Notes: generated by a model from the sequence alone, not told the origin. A DNA stretch of 64,000 nucleotides from Ectothiorhodospira haloalkaliphila ATCC 51935 (GCF_000633935.1 NZ_KK214998.1:1286311-1350310), one strand, 5' to 3'; positions 1-8,372 are shown, numbered from the stretch's first letter. Program-made: numbers and translations.

Positions 1-2
1 CC

Positions 3-170
3 GTGGGCGAGTCCACCCGATTCACCCTGGAGGAGGTCACACCGGGCACCCACACCCTGAGGGCCGAAATCCTGGACAGCAACGACCGGACGCTGAAGGC
101 TTCCGAGGAGAGCACTTTCCACCTGCTACGCACCACGGTGCGACAGCAGACCCGACCCGGTGGAAACTGA
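3..170 (+). CDS. C-terminal end of a secreted protein (partial, probably DUF4124 type)
   Basis: Only the last 55 residues are in the window; the frame is open to the left edge and ends in TGA at 168-170. The residues form alternating beta strands of an immunoglobulin-like tail (motifs GTHTLRAEILD and STFHLLRTTV). In many gammaproteobacteria a small secreted DUF4124 protein lies between glnA and ntrB, and the position just upstream of ntrB fits that. The family name is an inference from context; the sequence shows only the fragment. Confidence 0.6.
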   Translation: MGESTRFTLEEVTPGTHTLRAEILDSNDRTLKASEESTFHLLRTTVRQQTRPGGN

Positions 171-283
171 GCCCGATCCCCCTCTCCCGCGCCTGGCGCT
201 GGAACCCTTGCCGCGTGGCTACCTGCCTGAAACCGCCCTCACCTTCCAAGCTTCGCCCCTGCACATGGCAGGCGGACCTGGCC

Positions 284-300
284 TGCACCATAATAGTGCA
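284..300. promoter_or_regulatory. NtrC (NRI) binding site upstream of ntrB
   Basis: TGCACC-ATAAT-AGTGCA matches the NtrC box (TGCACC-N5-GGTGCA) at 11 of 12 arm positions with the exact 5-base spacer. It lies about 150 bases before the ntrB start, in the gap after the preceding gene, so it probably gives NtrC control over its own operon. Confidence 0.6.
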
Positions 301-419
301 TAGGCGCGTGCGCCCGGAGCCATACGCACCATCTTCGTGATCTTTGCCCGCACCCGAAAATGGCGCCACGCCTCGCTCCGGGGTCAGGCCACGCCCGATC
401 ACGGTGCATGCATCCATGC

Positions 420-435
420 TGGTTCGGTTTTTGCA
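420..435 (+). promoter_or_regulatory. Possible sigma-54 (-24/-12) promoter of ntrBC
   Basis: TGGTTCGGTTTTTGCA has the GG-N10-GC spacing and the TTGCA -12 element of sigma-54 promoters. The NtrC box at 284-300 is about 150 bases upstream of the predicted start, a usual enhancer distance. Against it: transcription would begin near 446, only about 4 bases before the ntrB ATG and after the ribosome binding site, so the message would be almost leaderless. The match may be accidental. Confidence 0.3.
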
Positions 436-449
436 GAAGGAAAAGCCAT

Positions 450-1517
450 ATGCCCCAGGATCACACACTGCACCGACATCTGCTGGAGAACCTGACCACT
501 GCCATCCTGGTGGCGGATGAACGACTGCGGCTGCATTTCATGAACCCCGCGGCCGAAATGCTCATGGAGATCAGCCTCAACCGCGTGCGCGGCCTGCCCA
601 TGGGCGACCTGTTCCGGGAGGACGAAACGCTGCTGGTCAGCCTGCAGCAGTCACTGAACACAGGGCACCCCTTCACCGAACGGGAACGCCTCCTGGCGCT
701 GCACTTCGAGCGGGAGGTCACGGTGGACATCACCGTATCGCCCATCTCCGAGCCGGGCAGTCCGCGGCGCCTGCTGATCGAGCTGGTGCAGGTGGACCGC
801 CAACTGCGGATCACACGGGAAGAACAACTTCTCAATCAGCAGTCTGCCTCGCGGGCCCTGCTTCGCGGCCTGGCCCACGAGATCAAGAATCCCCTGGGCG
901 GCCTGCGGGGAGCCGCGCAGTTGCTTGAACGGGAACTACCCGACCCGGAGTTGCAGGAGTACACCCGCATCATCATTGGCGAAGCCGACCGGCTACAGAA
1001 CCTGGTGAACCGCATGCTCGGTCCCAACAACCTGCCCCAGCGCCAGCACCAGAACATCCACAAGGCACTGGAGCACGTGCGCAACCTGGTGAGCGTGGAG
1101 GCCCCCGAAGGTGTTCTGATATGCACGGACTATGACCCCAGCATTCCCGACGTCAACGCTGATCAGGACATGCTCATCCAGTCCATCCTCAACATTGTCC
1201 GCAATGCAGTGCAGGCTGTGGGCGAAGAGGGTGTCGTGCGACTACGCAGCCGCGTGCTGCGTCAGTACACCATCGGCCAGGTCCGCCACAAGCTGGTGGC
1301 CCTGATACAGGTGATCGACCATGGCCCCGGCATCAGTGAGGAGGTTCGCGAACGCATCTTCTTTCCCATGGTCTCGGGCCGGGACGGAGGCACGGGACTG
1401 GGCCTGTCCATCGCGCAATCCCTGATCAACCAGCACGGCGGGCTGATCGAGTGCACCTCCCGCCCCGGCCAGACCGTATTTTCCCTGCTGCTACCCGTGG
1501 AGTTGAAGGATGACTAA
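450..1517 (+). CDS. ntrB: Nitrogen regulation sensor histidine kinase NtrB
   Basis: 355 residues. Cytoplasmic sensor kinase/phosphatase of the nitrogen two-component system; its activity is normally set by PII. It has an N-terminal PAS domain (about residues 8-115), the phospho-acceptor H box LAHEIKNPLGG with His143, an N box (NIVRNAVQA) and the ATP-binding G boxes DHGPGI and GTGLGLSIA. There is no membrane segment, as expected for NtrB. The ATG at 450 follows AGAAGG at 435-440; an in-frame extension to 360 has no binding site and is not conserved-looking. The stop overlaps the ntrC start by 8 bases, so the pair is translationally coupled. Confidence 0.95.
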   Translation: MPQDHTLHRHLLENLTTAILVADERLRLHFMNPAAEMLMEISLNRVRGLPMGDLFREDETLLVSLQQSLNTGHPFTERERLLALHFEREVTVDITVSPISEPGSPRRLLIELVQVDRQLRITREEQLLNQQSASRALLRGLAHEIKNPLGGLRGAAQLLERELPDPELQEYTRIIIGEADRLQNLVNRMLGPNNLPQRQHQNIHKALEHVRNLVSVEAPEGVLICTDYDPSIPDVNADQDMLIQSILNIVRNAVQAVGEEGVVRLRSRVLRQYTIGQVRHKLVALIQVIDHGPGISEEVRERIFFPMVSGRDGGTGLGLSIAQSLINQHGGLIECTSRPGQTVFSLLLPVELKDD

Positions 1518-2922
1518 TCGAGAGCATATCTGGGTCATTGATGACGATCGCTCGATTCGCTGGGTCCTGGAACGCACCTTGAGCCGCGCGGGCATCGAAG
1601 TCACATCCTTTGCCTCCGCCGCCGAGGCCCTGCAGGCCCTGGAACAGGACGTGCCCGACGCCCTGATGACCGACATCCGCATGCCGGGCATGGATGGACT
1701 GGAGATGCTGGGAAGACTGCAGCGGGATCACCCCGAGCTGCCAGTCATCATCATGACCGCCCATTCCGACCTGGAGAGCGCCGTTTCTGCCTACCAGGGC
1801 GGTGCCTTCGAGTACCTGCCCAAGCCCTTCGATGTGGACGATGCGGTCTCCCTGGTGCGTCGAGCCTGCCAACTGCGCAGGGAACGTGGACGCGATGCCC
1901 CCGAGGACACGGAAAAAACACCGGAGATCATCGGCGAGGCCCCCGCCATGCAGGAGGTGTTCCGCGCCATCGGGCGCTTGTCCCGATCCAACATCACCGT
2001 ACTCATCAACGGAGAATCCGGCACGGGCAAGGAGCTGGTGGCGCACGCCCTGCACCGCCACAGCCCCCGTGCACACATGCCCTTCATTGCCCTGAACACC
2101 GCCGCCATCCCCAAGGATCTGCTGGAATCCGAGCTCTTTGGCCACGAAAAGGGGGCCTTTACCGGCGCTCAGAGCGCCCGGCGGGGGCGCTTCGAGCAGG
2201 CCGATGGTGGCACCCTGTTCCTGGACGAGATCGGTGACATGCCCGCCGAATTGCAAACACGGCTGCTGCGGGTGCTGGCGGATGGGGAATTCTATCGTGT
2301 GGGGGGGCATCTGCCGGTCAAGGTGGATGTACGTATCATCGCCGCCACCCACCAGAACCTGGATTCACGGGTCAAGGACGGCCTGTTCCGGGAAGATCTG
2401 TTTCACCGTCTGAACGTGATCCGCATCCACGTCCCCTCCTTGCGGGAACGCCGCCAGGACATCCCCCTGCTGCTCAATCACTTCCTGGGACTGGCAGCCT
2501 CGGAACTGAACGTGGAACGCAAGGTTCCCCTGGCTGAGGTGCAGGATTACCTGTCCACCCTGGACTGGCCCGGCAACGTGCGGCAACTGGAGAACATCTG
2601 TCGATGGCTGACCGTGATGGCCTCGGGGCGGGAACTCCACATGAACGACCTGCCGCCAGAGCTGCATGAACGCTCTGCCGACGCAGAGATCAGTGGCTGG
2701 GAAGACGGCCTGGCCCAATGGGCGGAACAGGAACTGGCGCGTGGAAACTCGGCGCTGCTGGAGCAGGCCACTCCGGCCTTCGAGCGCATCATGATCCGCG
2801 CCGCCATGAAAAAGACCGGCGGACGCCGTCAGGATGCCGCGCGGCTGCTGGGATGGGGGCGCAATACGCTGACGCGCAAGATCAACGAACTTCACATGGA
2901 CGAGGGACAGGACAATCCCTGA
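1510..2922 (+). CDS. ntrC: Nitrogen regulation response regulator NtrC
   Basis: 470 residues. Sigma-54-dependent activator phosphorylated by NtrB. The receiver domain (1-120) has the acidic pocket and Asp55 in [10 protein letters not shown]. The AAA+ domain has Walker A GESGTGKE, an intact GAFTGA sigma-54 contact loop (about residue 217), Walker [12 protein letters not shown] and the R-finger region. The C-terminal Fis-type helix-turn-helix ends in [12 protein letters not shown]. Full length for the family. It probably acts at the NtrC box upstream of ntrB and possibly at other sigma-54 promoters in the genome. Confidence 0.96.
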   Translation: MTNREHIWVIDDDRSIRWVLERTLSRAGIEVTSFASAAEALQALEQDVPDALMTDIRMPGMDGLEMLGRLQRDHPELPVIIMTAHSDLESAVSAYQGGAFEYLPKPFDVDDAVSLVRRACQLRRERGRDAPEDTEKTPEIIGEAPAMQEVFRAIGRLSRSNITVLINGESGTGKELVAHALHRHSPRAHMPFIALNTAAIPKDLLESELFGHEKGAFTGAQSARRGRFEQADGGTLFLDEIGDMPAELQTRLLRVLADGEFYRVGGHLPVKVDVRIIAATHQNLDSRVKDGLFREDLFHRLNVIRIHVPSLRERRQDIPLLLNHFLGLAASELNVERKVPLAEVQDYLSTLDWPGNVRQLENICRWLTVMASGRELHMNDLPPELHERSADAEISGWEDGLAQWAEQELARGNSALLEQATPAFERIMIRAAMKKTGGRRQDAARLLGWGRNTLTRKINELHMDEGQDNP

Positions 2923-2962
2923 AAGCGGCCTACTCCGTACTGGCCTGAGAGGTCAGCGGGAT

Positions 2963-3367
2963 TCAGCCCTGCCTCACACGGACAATCACATCCACCCCCT
3001 CCACCTGCGTGCCCTCGGGCAGATCAGGCAGATTGCCGATGTCCACGTGTTCCAGGGCCAGGTCCTCCAGGTGACCGGTGTCCAGGTGATACATGTGATG
3101 ATGCGGGGTCAGGTTGGAGTCGTAAAACAGCTTGGCCGGGTCAACGACCACCTCGCGCACCAGACCTTTTTCCGCGAACAATCCCAGCGTGTTGTACACC
3201 GTGGCCTTGGACACCCGGTAGCGGCGTTCACTGGCGAGGGCCAGTAGCTGCTCGGCGGAGACATGCTGCGGCCTCTCGAACAATAGTTCAGCGATGTCCA
3301 GGCGTTGCTGGGTCGGCGTGATGCCGTGATCCCTCAACCGTTTGACTACGGCCTCTCTATCGAGCAT
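2963..3367 (-). CDS. Fur-family transcriptional repressor (Irr-like, cysteine-free)
   Basis: 134 residues. Winged-helix DNA-binding domain (ITPTQQRLDIAELL, YRVSKATVYNTLGLF) followed by the Fur dimerisation domain. The metal site region is TPHHHMYHLDTG. There is no cysteine anywhere in the protein, so the CxxC structural zinc sites of Fur, Zur and PerR are absent. A His-rich HHH motif without CxxC pairs resembles Irr, the haem/iron regulator known from alphaproteobacteria. Irr itself is an inference; the Fur superfamily is certain. It is transcribed alone, converging on ntrC, from a promoter overlapped by a palindrome (3413-3427). Confidence 0.85.
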   Translation of the reverse strand: MLDREAVVKRLRDHGITPTQQRLDIAELLFERPQHVSAEQLLALASERRYRVSKATVYNTLGLFAEKGLVREVVVDPAKLFYDSNLTPHHHMYHLDTGHLEDLALEHVDIGNLPDLPEGTQVEGVDVIVRVRQG

Positions 3368-3398
3368 GGCGAATGCACTCCACTACAGGTCATACCCC

Positions 3399-3427
3399 AG
3401 TATAACCGTCAGCTAGACAAAGTCTAG
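3399..3427 (-). promoter_or_regulatory. Promoter of the Fur-family gene with overlapping palindromic operator
   Basis: On the minus strand TAGACT (3426-3421) and TATACT (3404-3399) are separated by 16 bases, 4/6 and 5/6 matches to -35 and -10. The -35 lies within the perfect inverted repeat CTAGAC-AAA-GTCTAG (3413-3427), which also covers the thiO stop codon. The layout suggests autoregulation by the Fur-family protein; binding is inferred. Confidence 0.45.
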
Positions 3428-4539
3428 TTCGCGTTACTCCGCCGAACCGAAAAATCCGCCCGATCGATCCGGTAGGGGGATGGATCACAGATGGGGGCGT
3501 GCCCCATGATCAGGTCCGTGAGCAGGCGACAGGCACCGATACTCATCACCACCCCGTTCCGGTAATGGCCGGCGTTCACAAAAAGCCCCTCCACTTCCGG
3601 ATGCGGACCAATGTAAGGGATGCCCTGGGGTGAGCCCGGGCGCAGTCCGGCCCAATGTTTCTCGATGGGCAGATCCGCCAGGGCCGGCACCAGACGGGCT
3701 GCGGCCTCCCGGAAGGTTTGAGCGGCCGCCTCGGTGATGGATTTGTCAAAACCCACCCTTTCCAGCGAACTGCCGGCCAGCACGTGGCCGTCGCGTCTCG
3801 GGATGATGTACTGGTCGTCGTTCAGCACCATGCGGCTGAGCAGCCCGGGAGGGCCACGGAACAGGATCATCTGACCACGCACCGGCTCGATGGGGGGTGC
3901 CCCCAGGGACAGCAGCAGCCCCCCGGTCCAGGCACCGCCCGCCACCACCACACGCTCGGCCAGGAGTTCACCCTGTTCGGTGATCACGCCGGTCACTCGG
4001 CCACTGCGCACCCGAAACCCGCTCACCGGCGTACGCGGACGGATATCCACGCCGCGCCTCACCAGACTATGCTGCAGGGCCCGCATGAGCCGGGGATTAC
4101 GCACCTGGGCCACCCGGGGCATCCATACCCCCTGATCAAAGCCTTCTGCGAGCGCCGGCTCACAGCCATGCACAGCCGGCTGATCCAGGGCCTCCAGTTG
4201 CACATCCGGCCAGCGGCGAGCCCAGGCTTGAGCCACATCCCACTGGCCGGGATCGAGCACCAGCAGGCCGTTTTGCGTCCACTGGGGGTCTTCTCCCGTT
4301 TCCTGAAGGAGTTCGTCGGCGAAAGAGGGAAAGGCCGCCTGCGTGAGACTGGCCAGATGGGTCACGGGATCGGGGAAACGCCAGGGATAAAGCGGAGAGA
4401 GGATGCCGCCACCGGCCCATGAGGCCTCCTGCCCCGGCTCCTGGCGATCCAGCAGGGTGACGTCCAGGCCCTGATCATGAAGCATGCGGGCGGAAAGCAT
4501 GCCGATCAGACCGCCGCCCACCACGATGCAGTCAGTCAT
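3424..4539 (-). CDS. thiO: Glycine oxidase ThiO (thiamine biosynthesis)
   Basis: 371 residues. FAD-dependent oxidase that turns glycine into dehydroglycine for the thiazole moiety of thiamine. It opens with the Rossmann motif DCIVVGGGLIGMLSA, then a DAAO-like fold with EASWAGGGILSPLYPW and C-terminal GLRPGSPQGIPYIG and NAGHYRNGVVMSIGA. Start at 4539: GGGTGA precedes this ATG, whereas the longer open frame to 4617 reads through part of the tRNA. It is divergent from thiSG, which make the partner sulfur carrier and thiazole synthase. It lies 50 bases downstream of tRNA-Gly on the same strand and may share its transcript. Confidence 0.9.
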   Translation of the reverse strand: MTDCIVVGGGLIGMLSARMLHDQGLDVTLLDRQEPGQEASWAGGGILSPLYPWRFPDPVTHLASLTQAAFPSFADELLQETGEDPQWTQNGLLVLDPGQWDVAQAWARRWPDVQLEALDQPAVHGCEPALAEGFDQGVWMPRVAQVRNPRLMRALQHSLVRRGVDIRPRTPVSGFRVRSGRVTGVITEQGELLAERVVVAGGAWTGGLLLSLGAPPIEPVRGQMILFRGPPGLLSRMVLNDDQYIIPRRDGHVLAGSSLERVGFDKSITEAAAQTFREAAARLVPALADLPIEKHWAGLRPGSPQGIPYIGPHPEVEGLFVNAGHYRNGVVMSIGACRLLTDLIMGHAPICDPSPYRIDRADFSVRRSNAN

Positions 4540-4589
4540 GAAATCACCCGCTGAGGAAAATGGGCCAACGCCGGAAAACGGAGGGGAAC

Positions 4590-4663
4590 TGGAGCGGGTG
4601 ATGGGAATCGAACCCACGTCATCAGCTTGGGAAGCTGAGGTTCTACCATTGAACTACACCCGC
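4590..4663 (-). tRNA. tRNA-Gly (anticodon CCC)
   Basis: 74 nt including an encoded CCA. The acceptor GCGGGTG pairs with CACCCGC, the T arm holds GGTTCGATTCC, and the anticodon arm is TCAGC-TTCCCAA-GCTGA, giving CCC at positions 34-36. It closely resembles E. coli glyU. The discriminator base is U, as usual for bacterial tRNA-Gly. Confidence 0.95.
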
Positions 4664-4692
4664 GCGACACCCATAGTGTATGCGGTTACATC

Positions 4693-4731
4693 GCGGTTCT
4701 CAACGGGGAGATGCGGCACCCCGGGAACCGC
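4693..4731 (+). other. Stem-loop in the thiS leader
   Basis: Perfect arms GCGGTTC (4693-4699) and GAACCGC (4725-4731) enclose a second stem CGGGG (4704-4708) / CCCCG (4719-4723). It lies between the tRNA and thiS. It does not show the conserved thi-box bases, so it is not called a TPP riboswitch. It may be a processing or attenuation structure. Confidence 0.35.
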
Positions 4732-4775
4732 TGGATCGGTTAACATAGCCGCCTTTTCCAATCCCGAACACTCCC

Positions 4776-4979
4776 ATGATGGAACTCATAGTGAATGGCG
4801 AATCGCGCCAGGTGTCCGAGCAGCTGACTGCCGCCGGCCTGGTGGAGGATCTGGGCCTGACCGGACGCCGCCTGGCGGTGGAGGTCAACGGTGAACTGCT
4901 GCCGCGCAGCCGGTTCGACCAGCACCACTTCAACCCCGGCGACCGCGTGGAAATCGTCCAGGCCATCGGCGGCGGCTGA
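4776..4979 (+). CDS. thiS: Sulfur carrier protein ThiS
   Basis: 67 residues with a ubiquitin-like beta-grasp fold and the required C-terminal Gly-Gly (QAIGGG). Its thiocarboxylated C-terminus gives sulfur to the thiazole ring made by ThiG. The start is ATG-ATG, so translation could begin at 4776 or 4779; the binding site is weak. thiG begins 36 bases downstream in the same operon. Confidence 0.93.
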   Translation: MMELIVNGESRQVSEQLTAAGLVEDLGLTGRRLAVEVNGELLPRSRFDQHHFNPGDRVEIVQAIGGG

Positions 4980-5015
4980 CCCCCTCACTGACCAGAGATT
5001 GCACACGGTACCCCC

Positions 5016-5828
5016 ATGTCGAGCAAAGCCACTGAAAACAACACGCCCCGGGAAGACGCACTGATCATCGGCGGCACCACCTACCGTTCGCGCCTGCTGG
5101 TGGGCACGGGAAAATACAAGGATCTGGATGAGACCCGCGACGCCATTGATGCCAGCGGTGCCGAGATCGTCACCGTGGCCATCCGTCGCACCAATATCGG
5201 GCAGAACCCGGGCGAGCCCAACCTGCTGGACGTGATCTCACCGGAGCGCTACACCATCCTGCCCAACACCGCCGGCTGCTACACCGCCGACGATGCCGTG
5301 CGCACCTGCCGCCTGGCCCGGGAACTGCTGGATGGCCACGACCTGGTCAAGCTGGAGGTGCTGGGTGATGAACGGACCCTGTATCCGGATGTGGTGCAGA
5401 CCTTGAGCGCCGCCGAAACCCTGGTGGCCGACGGCTTCAAGGTGATGGTGTACACCAGCGACGACCCCATCCTGGCCAAGCGCCTGGAAGAGATCGGCTG
5501 CGTGGCGGTGATGCCCCTGGCCGCCCCCATCGGTTCGGGCCTGGGCATCCAGAACCGCTACAACGTGCTGGAAATCGTGGAAAACGCCCAGGTACCCATC
5601 CTGGTGGATGCCGGCGTGGGAACGGCCTCCGATGCCGCCATTGCCATGGAGCTGGGGTGTGATGGCGTGCTCATGAACACGGCCATTGCCGCGGCCAGAA
5701 ACCCGGTGCTGATGGCCTCGGCCATGAAGAAGGCCATCGAGGCAGGGCGCGAGTCGTTCCTGGCCGGCCGGATGCCCAAAAAACGTTATGCTTCGGCTTC
5801 TTCACCGCTGGAGGGGACGTTTTTCTGA
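5016..5828 (+). CDS. thiG: Thiazole synthase ThiG
   Basis: 270 residues. TIM-barrel enzyme that condenses 1-deoxy-xylulose-5-phosphate, dehydroglycine (from ThiO) and ThiS-thiocarboxylate into thiazole phosphate. Seen: [21 protein letters not shown], the Schiff-base Lys in LVKLEVLGD, the phosphate-binding loops [14 protein letters not shown] and [17 protein letters not shown], and a C-terminal [12 protein letters not shown]. About 10 residues longer at the N-terminus than usual. trmB follows after 26 bases. Confidence 0.96.
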   Translation: MSSKATENNTPREDALIIGGTTYRSRLLVGTGKYKDLDETRDAIDASGAEIVTVAIRRTNIGQNPGEPNLLDVISPERYTILPNTAGCYTADDAVRTCRLARELLDGHDLVKLEVLGDERTLYPDVVQTLSAAETLVADGFKVMVYTSDDPILAKRLEEIGCVAVMPLAAPIGSGLGIQNRYNVLEIVENAQVPILVDAGVGTASDAAIAMELGCDGVLMNTAIAAARNPVLMASAMKKAIEAGRESFLAGRMPKKRYASASSPLEGTFF

Positions 5829-5854
5829 AGCCCTGAGGTATCGAGCACATCATC

Positions 5855-6562
5855 ATGACCGCCACCCAAACGCCCCCACACCATCGCCCCATTCGCAGCT
5901 TCGTGCGTCGGGAGGGACGCCTCACCGTGGGGCAGCAGCGGGCGCTGGATCTGCTGTGGCCCCGCTGGGGCCTGGAATTCGCGCCCGAGCCCCTGAAACT
6001 GGAGGCCCTGTTCGGGCGCCGGGCGCCGGTAACCCTGGAAATCGGCTTCGGCAATGGCGAATCCCTGGCGCAGATGGCCGCCGAGCACCCGGAGCGGGAT
6101 TTCATCGGTGTGGAGGTGCACCGCCCGGGCGTGGGACATCTGCTGCAGCAGGTGGAAGACCTGGGTCTGACCAATGTGCGTGTGGCCTGCCATGACGCCG
6201 TGGAGATGCTCAACCGGCAGATCCCGACCCAAAGCCTGGACCGTATCCAGATCTATTTCCCCGACCCCTGGCCCAAGAAACGCCATCACAAGCGGCGCCT
6301 GGTGCAGCCGGCCTTTGTGGCGCTACTGGCCAGCCGGCTGCGCGAGGGTGGCATCCTGCACCTGGCCACCGACTGGGAAGATTATGCCCGGCACATGCTT
6401 GAAGTCATGCAGCAGGCCGGGGATTTCGCCAATCAGGCCGCCGATGGCGGTTTCAGCCCGCGCCCCTCCTACCGCCCCCTGACCAAGTTTGAACAACGGG
6501 GTCAGCGACTGGGACATGACGTCTGGGATCTGGTCTATGAACGCACACGCCCAAAGCGATAA
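5855..6562 (+). CDS. trmB: tRNA (guanine-N7)-methyltransferase TrmB
   Basis: 235 residues. SAM-dependent enzyme that forms m7G46 in tRNA. Motifs: the SAM-binding LEIGFGNGESLAQMA, FIGVEVHRPGVGHLL, the signature IQIYFPDPWPKKRHHKRRL and LATDWEDYA. The position behind thiG is common in gammaproteobacteria. Its 3' end overlaps the next gene by 26 bases. Confidence 0.96.
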   Translation: MTATQTPPHHRPIRSFVRREGRLTVGQQRALDLLWPRWGLEFAPEPLKLEALFGRRAPVTLEIGFGNGESLAQMAAEHPERDFIGVEVHRPGVGHLLQQVEDLGLTNVRVACHDAVEMLNRQIPTQSLDRIQIYFPDPWPKKRHHKRRLVQPAFVALLASRLREGGILHLATDWEDYARHMLEVMQQAGDFANQAADGGFSPRPSYRPLTKFEQRGQRLGHDVWDLVYERTRPKR

Positions 6563-7394
6563 CCCCGCCCCTCCCGACAGTTTCCGCGCCCGGGCCGGAC
6601 GCTGGATCGAAAGCCCGCGCATCCAGAACCTGATCGTGGCGATCATCGTCCTGAACGCCATCACCCTGGGGCTGGACACCTTCGAGGTGGTTCAGGTGCA
6701 CGCCGGGAGTGTGCTGCAGTGGATCGAGCGCACGGTACTGACGATCTTCGTCTTCGAAATTGCGGTCAAGCTGTATGCCTTTGGCTTCCGCTTCTTCCGC
6801 AGTGGCTGGAATGTCTTCGACTTCCTGATCGTGGCGGTTTCGCTGCTGCCGGGCACGGGGGCCTTCAGCGTGCTGCGGACCCTGCGTATCCTGCGGGTAC
6901 TGCGCCTGCTCACCAAGATCAAGCGCCTGCGCCATGTGGTGGATTCCCTGCTGCGGGCCATCCCGGGCATCGGCTGGATCGCCGTACTGCTGATGCTGGT
7001 GTTCTATGTGTTCGCCGTGATGGGGACCCGGCTGTTCGCCGACAGTTTCCCCGAGTATTTCGGTCATCTGGGACGCAGCATGTATTCCCTGTTCCAGGTG
7101 ATGACCCTGGAGAGCTGGTCCCAGGAGATCTCACGCCCGGTGATGGCGGTATACCCCTACGCCTGGATCTACTTCCTGGCCTTCATCATGCTCACTGCCT
7201 TCACGGTGCTCAATCTGTTCATCGGCATCATCGTGAACAGCATGCAGGAGCAGCACTATGAAGAAGAGGAAAACCGCCGCCAGGAGCAGGATGCCGCAGC
7301 CCGGGAAGAGCGCGACGAGTTGATGGCCAAACTGCAGGAGATCAACGACCGATTGGCGCGCCTGGAGTCCAGCGGCCGCACGCCGCCTACCTGA
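6537..7394 (+). CDS. Bacterial voltage-gated sodium channel (NaChBac/NavBac family)
   Basis: 285 residues with six membrane segments. The S4 voltage sensor carries repeated Arg at three-residue steps (RTLRILRVLRLL, then KIKRLRH). The pore has the selectivity filter TLESWS, the NaChBac-type sodium signature. The S6 segment (LNLFIGIIVNSMQEQ) runs into an acidic coiled-coil tail (EEEENRRQEQDAAAREERDELMAK region) that assembles the tetramer. Such channels occur in marine and alkaliphilic bacteria and are linked to Na+ cycling, motility and pH homeostasis. The ATG at 6537 lies inside trmB and has a weak binding site; an earlier in-frame start (6489) would overlap further. The gene converges on usp with an 8-base overlap. 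Confidence 0.9.
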   Translation: MNAHAQSDNPAPPDSFRARAGRWIESPRIQNLIVAIIVLNAITLGLDTFEVVQVHAGSVLQWIERTVLTIFVFEIAVKLYAFGFRFFRSGWNVFDFLIVAVSLLPGTGAFSVLRTLRILRVLRLLTKIKRLRHVVDSLLRAIPGIGWIAVLLMLVFYVFAVMGTRLFADSFPEYFGHLGRSMYSLFQVMTLESWSQEISRPVMAVYPYAWIYFLAFIMLTAFTVLNLFIGIIVNSMQEQHYEEEENRRQEQDAAAREERDELMAKLQEINDRLARLESSGRTPPT

Positions 7395-8241
7395 CGATCA
7401 GCACCGGGCAGGGGGCATTGCCCACCACCCGCTTGGAGACACTGCCCATGAACAGGCGTTTCAGGGCAGTGTGCCCGTGACTGCCCATCACCACCAGGTC
7501 GGTGCTGCGGCTGCGGGCCACGTCCGCGATCACTGCTTCCGGGCGCCCCTGTTCCACCATGCCATCCAGTTCGATGCCCGCCGGGGCCAGTTCCTGCTTG
7601 AGCATGTACAACACCCGCTGCACAGCCTCTTTGGCCCGTGCACGTCGCTCATCGCTCTCATCCCCCAGGGTTGCGGAGAGCACCGTCAGGGGCAACCCGG
7701 TGGACAGGGCCAGGCGCGCAGCCGTGGCGCAGGCTGCGTCCGCATGGCGAGAGCCATCGGTGGCCACCAGGATGCGTCGTCGCAGGGGTTCTGATCCCGG
7801 CGGCGCCACCAGCACACTGCAAGGGGCATGACCGATGATCCGGTTGGTGGAATCCCCCACCACCAATCGCGCCAGATCACTGCGATGGCGGCGCCCCACG
7901 ACCACACAATCCACGTTTTCGTCTTCCGCCAGGCGGACCACTGCGATGCAGGGATCCGCCCCATGACGCAGCATCACGCGGCACTCGATACCCTGCCTTT
8001 CTGCCTCCTGCTGAAGCGTTTCCAGGGACTGTTCCACCTCACGAGTCTCTGCATCGACGCGCTGCGGAGCCATGGATTCGTATTCCGGATTGGTCAGCAC
8101 CACCCGGAGGACCAACAGTTCGGCGCCACAATGCTGCGCCAGACTCATGGCCAGGGCACGCGCACCGTCACTGTGTTCCGTGCCATCAAAGGCCAGCAGG
8201 ATCTTGCGGAACCGGCCGACGGGGGACAACTGGGATTCCAT
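7387..8241 (-). CDS. Universal stress protein, tandem UspA domains
   Basis: 284 residues with two UspA domains (about 12-150 and 152-284). Each starts with an ILLAFDGTEHS- or ILVATDGSRHA-type strand. The second ends in the nucleotide-binding pattern VMGSHGHTALKRLFMGSVSKRVVGNAPCPVLIVR; the first has VVGRRHRSDLARLVVGDSTNRIIGHAPCSVLVA. Start at 8241 because GGAG sits 7 bases before it; an upstream GTG (8253) would put that site inside the coding region. Divergent from the SLC13-type transporter. Confidence 0.9.
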   Translation of the reverse strand: MESQLSPVGRFRKILLAFDGTEHSDGARALAMSLAQHCGAELLVLRVVLTNPEYESMAPQRVDAETREVEQSLETLQQEAERQGIECRVMLRHGADPCIAVVRLAEDENVDCVVVGRRHRSDLARLVVGDSTNRIIGHAPCSVLVAPPGSEPLRRRILVATDGSRHADAACATAARLALSTGLPLTVLSATLGDESDERRARAKEAVQRVLYMLKQELAPAGIELDGMVEQGRPEAVIADVARSRSTDLVVMGSHGHTALKRLFMGSVSKRVVGNAPCPVLIVR

Positions 8242-8320
8242 GAGACACTCCACCTAGGGCGATGTTGTGAGCATAGCGGAATTGAGGCGGGACGAACCAG
8301 ACGCCCACTCTTTCAAGCCA

Positions 8321-8369
8321 GGCATAAAGACATTACACTGCTTATGCCCGCACAAGATATTCATATAAT
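8321..8369 (+). promoter_or_regulatory. Inverted repeat and AT-rich -10-like box before the SLC13-type gene
   Basis: GGCATAA (8321-8327) and TTATGCC (8342-8348) form a perfect repeat with centres 21 bases apart, an arrangement typical of a dimeric regulator site. TATAAT follows at 8364-8369, but only 3 bases before the ATG, so it cannot serve a leadered transcript from that start. Function unproven. Confidence 0.25.
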
Positions 8370-8372
8370 AAA

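Noticed and set aside
359..376. TGGCGCCACGCCTCGC as a sigma-54 promoter of ntrB
   Set aside because: The spacing between GG and GC is 11 instead of 10 bases and the -12 element is poor.
4540..4617. N-terminal extension of ThiO starting MGSIPITRSS
   Set aside because: These codons come from the 3' part of the tRNA gene; the real start at 4539 has its own ribosome binding site and begins at the FAD motif.
4484..4894. Plus-strand 136-residue open frame over the tRNA
   Set aside because: It reads antisense through tRNA-Gly (the GIEPTSSAWEAE stretch is a known artefact of that tRNA) and through thiS in another frame.
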